The translations under genes were made by a program, and so were the position numbers. A DNA stretch of 11,067 bases from an uncultured Clostridia bacterium (lineage in GTDB: Bacteria > Bacillota_A > Clostridia > Oscillospirales > Acutalibacteraceae): positions 1 to 11,067 of the forward strand of contig CALWIE010000098.1 of NCBI GenBank assembly GCA_944380625.1, in the 5' to 3' direction. Of the stretch, positions 5,327-11,067 are shown one piece after another. Numbering within the stretch: the first letter of the stretch is position 1; every line of letters starts with the position of its first letter. Under the pieces are notes generated by a model that was given only the letters and a program-made list of their open reading frames with translations, was not told the DNA's origin and did not search any database.

Positions 5327-7084
5327 GTGGAAGAAGAGCTCTACCTAGACCTGAAAAAGGGAAAACCCCAGGCCGTGGAGAAGTTGATGAAAGAGCACCT
5401 GGCCCGTTCCTGGTTCCTCGCTCAGGAGACCGCCATGGACAGCGCTTCGGCTGTGCCCCTGCTGCTGGGTGCCTGGGAGAAGGCCCTAAACTCCTGCCGC
5501 CAGGGGGAGTCCCCTCCGGAGGGCGGCTTTTTGGAGCTGCTGGGGGAGGAGATCCTGGCAGGGTATTTATCTGGCACAGAGCCGGACGGGGACTGGGGGG
5601 ACCTTCCAGGGCCCCAGCTGCCTGGGAAATACCGCCCCTGCGTCTCAGAGCTCCGGGCCGTCTCCCTGGAGCGGCGGCCGGTGTACCTGGCCCACGCCAT
5701 CGGCGGGATGGGCGCCAGGGCCCTGGCCGGTGTGATCGGCTCCACCCAGGAGGAGGCCGGAGGCCTGATAAAGCGGGCGGAGCGGGATATGATCGAGTCC
5801 CACGGCTCCATGGACAAGACCCAGCGGGCCGCCCTGGTGCGGCTGTTCACTCAGTTTAAAAGCCCGCAAAGCGGCGCCTTCGAGGCCGTGGCCATACCGC
5901 CCCGGCTGGAAGGGGCCCTGCGCCACCGGCTGCGGATGCAGCCGGGGACGATGGAAAAAACAGGAAAGGAGCGCGCTCCTGTGCCAAAGAAAACACCCAC
6001 CGCCCCTGCTGGGGCCACCCGGAAACCACAAAAAAACAAAAGCTTCCTCGGAAAGGCTGTCGCCGCCGCCGTGACGGTCATCGTCGTGGCGGCCGTGGCA
6101 ATCATCGCGGTCCGCCGCCTGGGCGTCAGCGCCCAGGCCGCCAGCACCACCACCTACGAGGTGGCGGCCGTCTCCTACGGGGATGTGGACACCACCATCA
6201 GCGGCAGCGGCACCTTGACTCCCCTCTCCCAGGACGCCCTGGCGGCAGAGGCCCCCGTCACCCTGACGGCGGTAAACTGCGCCGCCGGGGACTCGGTGGA
6301 GTCCGGCGCGGTCATCGCCGCGGGAGAGGATCAGGCGGGGGAGACGGTGGAGTACACCGCCCCCTATGACTGCGTCCTGCTGGAGGTGCCTGTGTCCTCT
6401 GGGGACGAGGTGGCCGCCGGGGAGGAGATCGCCATGGTCATGGGGAAGGACGGCTTTACCATGGGCATCGCCGTGGACGAGCAGGACATCGCCCTGGTAG
6501 AGGTGGGCCAGGAGGCCTCCTTCACCATTGACGCCGTCGAGGATGGGGAAGAGGTGGAGGGCTCCATCTCCCAGGTGTCCTATAACGGCAGCTCCAACGG
6601 CAGCGCCACCGCCTACCAGATCACCGCCCAGATCGGCTATGTGGAAGGGGTCTATCCCGGCATGAGCGCCTCTGCCCAGATTGTGGTGGAGGAGAGCGGC
6701 GAGGGCCTGCTGGTGCCTGTAGAGGCCGTGCAGACCTCCGGGGACGACAACTATGTCTACCTGGCTCCCTCCGATGGGGAGGAGGGCGCCGAGTATGAGG
6801 AGGCCGACCTCGACCTCTCCTCCCTCACCCAGGTGACGGTGGAGACCGGCGACTCCGACGGCAGCTACCTGCTCATCACCTGCGACGGGCTCAGCGAGGG
6901 GGATTTGATCCTGGTGCCCCACCTGACCTCCACGGCCACCGGCTCCGGCGGCGAGGGGAGCGGCATGGAAGGCTTCGGCGGGATGCCCGGGGGCATGGAC
7001 TTTGGCGATTTCGACTTCTCCAATTTCGACCCCAGCACGATGCCCCAGGGCGGGAGATTCCCGGGGATGGGAGGCGCCGCATGA
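5327..7084 (+). CDS. Membrane-anchored efflux adaptor (HlyD/MacA-like) with N-terminal sigma-like domain
   Basis: A 585-residue adaptor subunit for the ABC pump encoded next. Residues about 1-85 resemble ECF sigma region 2: an LYLDLKKGKPQAVEKL helix, then A43 and AWEKAL, then FLELLGEEILAGYL. Residues about 107-157 resemble region 4: LRAVSLERRPVYL, GGMGARALAGVIG and LIKRAERDM. A Lys/Pro-rich linker (210-238) leads to one membrane helix (about 243-262) preceded by lysines, so the N-terminus should be cytoplasmic and the rest outside. The outer part has two lipoyl-like half-motifs, CAAGDSVESGAVI (318-330) and APYDCVLLEVPVSSGDEVAAG (345-365 with conserved GD), joined by only a short link, so the long alpha-hairpin of Gram-negative MacA is missing. 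Beta-barrel segments follow to about 530, then a Gly/Met/Phe-rich tail. GTG start; the stop overlaps the ATPase start by 4 bases (ATGA). The adaptor assignment is strong. The sigma-like reading comes from pattern and spacing only. Confidence 0.88.
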   Translation: MEEELYLDLKKGKPQAVEKLMKEHLARSWFLAQETAMDSASAVPLLLGAWEKALNSCRQGESPPEGGFLELLGEEILAGYLSGTEPDGDWGDLPGPQLPGKYRPCVSELRAVSLERRPVYLAHAIGGMGARALAGVIGSTQEEAGGLIKRAERDMIESHGSMDKTQRAALVRLFTQFKSPQSGAFEAVAIPPRLEGALRHRLRMQPGTMEKTGKERAPVPKKTPTAPAGATRKPQKNKSFLGKAVAAAVTVIVVAAVAIIAVRRLGVSAQAASTTTYEVAAVSYGDVDTTISGSGTLTPLSQDALAAEAPVTLTAVNCAAGDSVESGAVIAAGEDQAGETVEYTAPYDCVLLEVPVSSGDEVAAGEEIAMVMGKDGFTMGIAVDEQDIALVEVGQEASFTIDAVEDGEEVEGSISQVSYNGSSNGSATAYQITAQIGYVEGVYPGMSASAQIVVEESGEGLLVPVEAVQTSGDDNYVYLAPSDGEEGAEYEEADLDLSSLTQVTVETGDSDGSYLLITCDGLSEGDLILVPHLTSTATGSGGEGSGMEGFGGMPGGMDFGDFDFSNFDPSTMPQGGRFPGMGGAA

Positions 7085-7758
7085 TCCGATTAAAGCACAT
7101 CTATAAATCCTATCCCTTGGGAGACGCCACCGTGGACGTTTTAAAAGACGTGAGCCTCCACGTGCGCCCCCGGGAGTTCGTCTCCATCCTGGGCCCCTCG
7201 GGCAGCGGGAAATCCACCCTGATGAACATCATCGGCTGCCTGGATGTCCCCGACAGCGGGGAGTACCTTTTGGACGGGGAGTACGTGGACAACTGCACCG
7301 AGGATCAGCTCAGCGAGATCCGGGGCAAGAAGATCGGCTTCATCTTCCAGCAGTTCAATCTCCTGCCGGAGCTGACCGCCTATGAGAACGTGGAGATGCC
7401 TCTTCTCTACCACAAGCTCACCTCCGCCCAGCGCCGGGAGCGGGTGGAGCGCACCCTTTCCCAGGTGGGCCTTGCCGACCGCATGGGCCACAGGCCCAGC
7501 CAACTCTCCGGCGGCCAGCAGCAGCGGGTGGCCATTGCCCGGGTGCTGGCCATGGAGCCCTCCATCATCCTGGCGGACGAACCCACCGGCAACCTGGATT
7601 CCCACTCCGGAGAGGAGATCATGGCCATTCTGCGGCAGCTTTGGCAGGCGGGGAACACCATTGTCCTCATCACCCACGACACCCACGTGGCGGACCAGGC
7701 CCAGCGGAAGGTCTATGTCCACGACGGCATTCTTTCCACAAAGGAGATGGCCTCATGA
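7081..7758 (+). CDS. MacB/LolD-type ABC transporter ATPase
   Basis: A stand-alone 225-residue ATPase that powers the FtsX/MacB-type permease encoded next (mechanotransmission rather than classic transport, by family knowledge). It has Walker [10 protein letters not shown] (38-46, K44), Q-loop FIFQQFNLL (Q90), signature LSGGQQQR (142-149), Walker [12 protein letters not shown] (D166, E167) and H-loop H199. The [19 protein letters not shown] segment is typical of the MacB/LolD group. All catalytic residues are present and the length is normal. The start ATG overlaps the adaptor stop and its own stop overlaps the permease ATG, both as ATGA, so the three proteins are coupled and made in matched amounts. 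Probable role: export of antimicrobial peptides or other amphipathic compounds, or an envelope-stress function. The substrate cannot be read from the sequence. Confidence 0.97.
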   Translation: MIRLKHIYKSYPLGDATVDVLKDVSLHVRPREFVSILGPSGSGKSTLMNIIGCLDVPDSGEYLLDGEYVDNCTEDQLSEIRGKKIGFIFQQFNLLPELTAYENVEMPLLYHKLTSAQRRERVERTLSQVGLADRMGHRPSQLSGGQQQRVAIARVLAMEPSIILADEPTGNLDSHSGEEIMAILRQLWQAGNTIVLITHDTHVADQAQRKVYVHDGILSTKEMAS

Positions 7759-8855
7759 TCCGAAAGATCGCAAAACTCTCCCTGCGCTCCATTTTAAGCC
7801 ATAAGATGCGCTCCTTTCTCACCATGCTGGGCATCATCATCGGCGTCATGGCGGTGGTGATTTTGGTCTCCATCACCCAGAGCGCCACTGCGGGCATCAC
7901 CGACAGCATCTCCAGCATGGGTTCCCAGCTCATCACCGCCACCGTCACCGGGGAGGACGTGTCCCTCTCCCGGGAGTCGGTGGAGTCCCTGGCGGGCGCC
8001 GGCGCCATCCAGGAGGTGGCCCCGGTGATCTCCGAGAGCGAGACGGCCCGGCACAAGGAGGAGTCCGGCACCTTCACCGTGGCAGGGGTCACCCCCGACT
8101 ACTTCGACGTCCAGGACGTGGCCGTGCAAAGGGGCAGGCTCATCGTAGAGTCCGATTTGGACTCCGCCACCTCCGTGGCGGTGCTGGGCACCGAGGCCGC
8201 TTACGACCTCTTCGGCACCTGGGACGCGGTGGGCGGCACCGTCACCCTGGGGGACCGGAACTACAAGGTGGTGGGCGTCCTGGAGGAGCAGGGCTCCAGC
8301 CTTTCCGGCTCCGATGACAGCAAAATCCTCATCCCCTACACTACGGCCCAGCGGGCCACCGGGCAAAAGAGCGTGACCACCTTCCACGCCAAGGCCTCCT
8401 CAGAGGCCGGGGTCTCCCTGGCGGTGAACACCATAGACGCCTTCCTGCTCCAGGCCACCCGGGATGAAGACGCCTACTCGGTGAGCAACCAGTCGGATAT
8501 TTTGGACACCATGGACGAGGTGGACAACACCCTGTCCCTGCTTTTGGGGGGCATCGCCGCCATCTCCCTTTTGGTGGGGGGCATCGGCATTATGAACATC
8601 ATGCTGGTGGCTGTCTCTGAGCGCACCCGGGAGATCGGCATCCGCAAGGCGGTGGGGGCCAAGCGGCGGCACATCCTGTCCCAGTTCCTCTGCGAAGCCT
8701 GCATTCTCTCCCTGCTGGGAGGGGACATGGTGGCCGTCGTTACCGGCGAGGACGGCTTCCAGACGGTGACGGTCCTGGACTACACAGGGGACAGCGGCGT
8801 GGATGCCTCCGAAACCAGCTCGGACTCCAGCAGCTCGGAGGAGACCAGCGAATAA
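7755..8855 (+). CDS. MacB/FtsX-type permease with its C-terminus replaced by an unrelated tail
   Basis: 366 residues. Residues 1-323 are a clear MacB-type permease: TM1 about 20-41 (FLTMLGIIIGVMAVVIL), a large extracytoplasmic domain with core motif VAGVTPDYFDVQ (109-120), TM2 about 261-285 (LLVGGIGIMNIMLVAV), and the conserved cytoplasmic SERTREIGIRKAVGAKRRHIL loop (starting at 288). TM3 begins (about 312) but is cut at LSLLGG. Residues 324-366 (GDMVAVVTGEDGF..., ending SSDSSSSEETSE) match nothing expected: TM4 and the usual ending (PARRAARLDPIEALR-like) are missing, about 70 to 80 residues. Neither of the other two forward frames of 8716-8855 recovers the lost part, and a terminator follows at once. 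The open frame is intact, so this looks like an in-frame deletion fusion with the 3' end of another gene, or an assembly join. A pump with this permease is probably inactive. Confidence 0.9.
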   Translation: MIRKIAKLSLRSILSHKMRSFLTMLGIIIGVMAVVILVSITQSATAGITDSISSMGSQLITATVTGEDVSLSRESVESLAGAGAIQEVAPVISESETARHKEESGTFTVAGVTPDYFDVQDVAVQRGRLIVESDLDSATSVAVLGTEAAYDLFGTWDAVGGTVTLGDRNYKVVGVLEEQGSSLSGSDDSKILIPYTTAQRATGQKSVTTFHAKASSEAGVSLAVNTIDAFLLQATRDEDAYSVSNQSDILDTMDEVDNTLSLLLGGIAAISLLVGGIGIMNIMLVAVSERTREIGIRKAVGAKRRHILSQFLCEACILSLLGGDMVAVVTGEDGFQTVTVLDYTGDSGVDASETSSDSSSSEETSE

Positions 8856-8863
8856 CAGGGGCG

Positions 8864-8893
8864 AAAAAGGCCGGGAGTGCTCCCGGCCTTTTT
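8864..8893. terminator. Bidirectional terminator after the permease gene
   Basis: An 8-base perfect stem, GGCCGGGA (8869-8876) and TCCCGGCC (8881-8888), with loop GTGC is flanked by A5 on the left and T5 on the right. It starts 8 bases after the permease stop. The symmetric flanks let it work in either direction. Confidence 0.93.
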
Positions 8894-8935
8894 ATGTTTG
8901 ATGCTTAAGCTCCCTAAAATAAGCCCCTTGCCCCT

Positions 8936-8986
8936 AAAAAACGCCCTTAGGCCTGGCCCATTCGGGCCTTTCCCAGGGCGTTTTTT
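8936..8986. terminator. Bidirectional terminator for the P-type ATPase gene
   Basis: A6 (8936-8941), then CGCCCT (8942-8947) pairing with AGGGCG (8975-8980), then T6 (8981-8986). An inner hairpin, GGCCC and GGGCC around ATTC (8955-8968), extends the structure. On the minus strand it lies 20 bases past the ATPase stop at 9007. Its symmetry also gives a second stop for readthrough from the MacAB-type operon. Confidence 0.85.
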
Positions 8987-9006
8987 GTTGTTTTTCAGAG
9001 GATGGC

Positions 9007-11067
9007 TCAGCGGCGGTGGGATATGGCCCCGCAGGCCTTGGCTAGCTCCATCACCAGCATGGGAACTAAAATCAGCCCCAGCCCCAGCAGGTACAGCCAG
9101 CCAGGCAGCAGCACCAGCCCAAAGGCGATGCCCACAGGGGTAAACAGCACCAGGCACACCAGCAAAAGGGAGAAAAGCGCCGCCCAGTTGAGCTTGTGGT
9201 TGGTAAAGGGCCCGATCCGGAACAGGGAGTGCTCCGAGCGCATGTTGAACGCCTGGACAATCTGGGAGAGGGAGAGCACCAAGAAAGCCATGGTCTGGCC
9301 CCCTGCCAGGGAGCCGGCGGCCTTTTCCCCCACCGCGAACCCCGCCAGGGAGAGGACGGCGAACATCAGCCCCTGCAAGACAACCCGCACCCCCAGGCCG
9401 TGGGCAAAGATGCCCTCGTCCTTGGGCTTGGGCTTGCGGTCCATCACGTCGGCCTCCACCGCTTCCATGCCCAGGGCGATGGCGGGCAGGGAGTCTGTCA
9501 CCAGGTTGATCCAGAGAAGCTGCATGGACAAAAGGGGCGTCTTGCGCCACAGCAGCATGGCGGTGAACACGGTGATGACCTCCCCGATGTTGGTGCCCAA
9601 AAGGAAGCCCACCACCTTTTTGATGTTGGAGTAAATCCCCCGGCCCTCCCGGACGGCGTCCACAATGGTGGCGAAGTTGTCGTCGGTCAGGGTCATGTCC
9701 GCGGCGCCCTTGGCCACGTCCGTGCCGGTGATGCCCATGGCGCAGCCGATGTCGGCGGCCTTCAGGGCGGGGGCGTCGTTTACGCCGTCGCCGGTCATGG
9801 AGACCACCTGGCCCTTGCGCTGCCAGGCCTTGACGATGCGGATCTTGTTCTCCGGGGACACCCGGGCGTAAACGGAGATGGTTTCCACCTCCTTGTCCAG
9901 CTGCCCGTCGCTCATGGCGTCCAGCTGGGCCCCGGTGACAGCCTTGTCGCCCGGCTGTAAAATGCCCAGTTCCCTGGCGATGGCCGAGGCTGTCACCACA
10001 TGGTCGCCGGTGATCATCACCGGCTTGATGCCCGCCTTGCGGCAGGTGGCCACGGCGGCTTTCGCCTCCGGCCGGGGCGGGTCGATCATCCCCACCAGCC
10101 CCAGAAGGGTCAGGCCGTTTTCCAGCTCCTCCGAGGTGGGCTCCTCGGGCACGGAGCCGATCACCTTGTACCCCACCGCAAGGACCCGCAAGGCGTCCTC
10201 GCTCATCTTCTCGTTTGCGGCTTTGGCGGCCTCCAGGCCGCCCTTCGTGCACCGGGCGGCCCACACGTCGAAGGCGCCCTTTACGATGACCACGTTTTCC
10301 CCCTCGATTTGGTTGACGGAGGTCATCAGCTTCCGGTCGGAATCAAAGGGGATCTCCGCCACCCGGGGATAGCTTTGGTGAAGCTCTTCCTGTTCCATCC
10401 CGTTTTTGTGGGCCGCCACCAGGATGGAGGTCTCCGTGGGGTCGCCGATGTGCTGCTCCTTGCCGCCGGGCTCAAAAACCACCGAGCCGTCGCAGCAGAG
10501 GGCGCCGTAGCGCAGGAGCTTCCGGGCTTCTTCGGAGTTGTGGGCGCTGATCTCTTCCAGCCGGCCGGAGCCGTCCAGCCAGACCTTGGTGAGGGTCATC
10601 CGGTTCTGGGTCAGGGTGCCGGTCTTGTCCGAGCAGATCACCGAGGCGCTGCCCAAGGTCTCCACCGCGGGCAGGCGGCGGACCAGGGCGTTTTTCTTCA
10701 CCATCCGCTGCACCCCAATGGCCAGCACGATGGTGACAATGGCGGGCAGCCCCTCCGGGATGGCGGACACCGCCAGGGAGACGGCGGTCATAAAGATCTC
10801 CAGCACGTCCATGCCGCTGGCAAGGCCCACCGCGAAGATAACGGCGCAGGCGGCCAGGGCCACAATCCCCAGGTACTTGCCCAGCTGGGCAAGCTTTTGC
10901 TGCAAGGGGGTCTGGGTCTCCTGCTCCCCGGCCAGCATTCCGGCGATCTTGCCCATTTCCGTGTTCATCCCCGTGCCGGTGACCACCGCCGTGGCGGTGC
11001 CGTAGGTGATGGAGCACCCGGAGAACACCATGTTGTCCCGGTCGCCCAGGGGGGCGTTTTCCTCCAC
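9007..11067 (-). CDS. Calcium-transporting P-type ATPase (P2A, SERCA-like), partial
   Basis: An ATP-driven cation pump of the plasma membrane. 686 residues are in the window, and the frame is still open at 11067 with no start, so the first roughly 180 to 200 residues (M1, M2 and most of the actuator domain) lie outside. The first codon in view is GTG, most likely an internal valine. Visible elements: the M4 calcium motif AIPEGLPA (Glu codon 10755-10753), the phosphorylation loop SDKTGTLT (Asp codon 10629-10627), KGAFD in the nucleotide-binding domain, MITGDH, the hinge TGDGVNDAPALK, M5 NIGEV (Glu codon 9582-9580) and M6 NLVTD (Asp codon 9495-9493). M4, M5 and M6 keep all the SERCA calcium ligands of those helices. 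The M8 position matching SERCA E908 appears to be Gln (SLSQIVQAFN). It is convergent with the MacAB-type operon and shares no obvious function with it. Confidence 0.97.
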   Translation of the reverse strand: MEENAPLGDRDNMVFSGCSITYGTATAVVTGTGMNTEMGKIAGMLAGEQETQTPLQQKLAQLGKYLGIVALAACAVIFAVGLASGMDVLEIFMTAVSLAVSAIPEGLPAIVTIVLAIGVQRMVKKNALVRRLPAVETLGSASVICSDKTGTLTQNRMTLTKVWLDGSGRLEEISAHNSEEARKLLRYGALCCDGSVVFEPGGKEQHIGDPTETSILVAAHKNGMEQEELHQSYPRVAEIPFDSDRKLMTSVNQIEGENVVIVKGAFDVWAARCTKGGLEAAKAANEKMSEDALRVLAVGYKVIGSVPEEPTSEELENGLTLLGLVGMIDPPRPEAKAAVATCRKAGIKPVMITGDHVVTASAIARELGILQPGDKAVTGAQLDAMSDGQLDKEVETISVYARVSPENKIRIVKAWQRKGQVVSMTGDGVNDAPALKAADIGCAMGITGTDVAKGAADMTLTDDNFATIVDAVREGRGIYSNIKKVVGFLLGTNIGEVITVFTAMLLWRKTPLLSMQLLWINLVTDSLPAIALGMEAVEADVMDRKPKPKDEGIFAHGLGVRVVLQGLMFAVLSLAGFAVGEKAAGSLAGGQTMAFLVLSLSQIVQAFNMRSEHSLFRIGPFTNHKLNWAALFSLLLVCLVLFTPVGIAFGLVLLPGWLYLLGLGLILVPMLVMELAKACGAISHRR

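Noticed and set aside
5645..6922. A 425-residue minus-strand frame antisense to the adaptor.
   Set aside because: It has the His/Gly-rich composition typical of antisense frames in GC-rich genes, with no ribosome site and no recognisable domain.
7641..7754. A longer start for the permease at 7641.
   Set aside because: The added residues are a His/Pro-rich shifted reading of the ATPase C-terminus. The ATGA overlap at 7755 matches the coupling seen at 7081.
8716..8855. A simple frameshift as the cause of the lost permease C-terminus.
   Set aside because: The other two forward frames give WEGTWWPS-type and Arg/Gly-rich readings, neither like an FtsX ending, and there are too few bases before the terminator to encode the missing part.
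8780..10264. A 494-residue open frame on the minus strand.
   Set aside because: It is a Gly/Arg/His/Pro-rich shifted reading of the P-type ATPase gene, and it runs through two terminators and the end of the permease gene.
1..11067. CRISPR arrays, tRNA or rRNA genes, insertion sequences and prophage genes.
   Set aside because: No regular repeat-spacer array, cloverleaf-like sequence, transposase or integrase motif was noticed on either strand.

Overview
The window is GC-rich, densely coded Bacillota-type DNA. Strong AGGAGG-like ribosome sites, GTG starts, an AgrA/AgrC-like LytTR and GHKL pair, a MacB-type efflux operon without an outer-membrane partner, and a SERCA-like calcium ATPase together suggest a high-GC gut clostridium, perhaps of the Oscillospiraceae. 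That placement is inferred from style and gene content, not from a marker gene. No tRNA, rRNA, CRISPR array, transposase or phage gene was seen.

The left half (1 to 5142) is on the minus strand. In transcription order it holds a LytTR response regulator (5142 to 4441), a short GHKL histidine kinase with no membrane segment (4426 to 3746), and two full-length ABC exporter half-transporters (3652 to 1829, and 1836 running off the left edge). The 93-base gap before the exporter pair carries a good extended -10 element. Just upstream of it is a near-perfect pair of 9-base repeats separated by 12 bases, the format of LytTR-family operators. The simplest reading is that the two-component system switches on the exporter pair.

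The middle (5327 to 8855) is a plus-strand, translationally coupled operon (ATGA overlaps) of the MacAB type: adaptor, ATPase and permease. Two of its three genes are unusual. The adaptor has an extra cytoplasmic N-terminal region of about 160 residues that resembles a degenerate ECF sigma factor (regions 2 and 4), joined to a membrane anchor. The permease loses the FtsX/MacB fold at residue 323, in the middle of its third membrane helix. It continues into an unrelated acidic, Ser-rich tail, as if a deletion fused two genes.

The right part (9007 to the right edge) is a minus-strand P2A-type cation ATPase whose N-terminus lies outside the window. It converges on the MacAB operon across a 151-base gap holding two back-to-back terminators. 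The longest gene-free stretch is the 184-base divergent promoter region 5143 to 5326. It holds a consensus -10 for the regulator gene, a cluster of TTCCCC/GGGGAA repeats and an 11-base-period direct repeat ahead of the MacAB operon.
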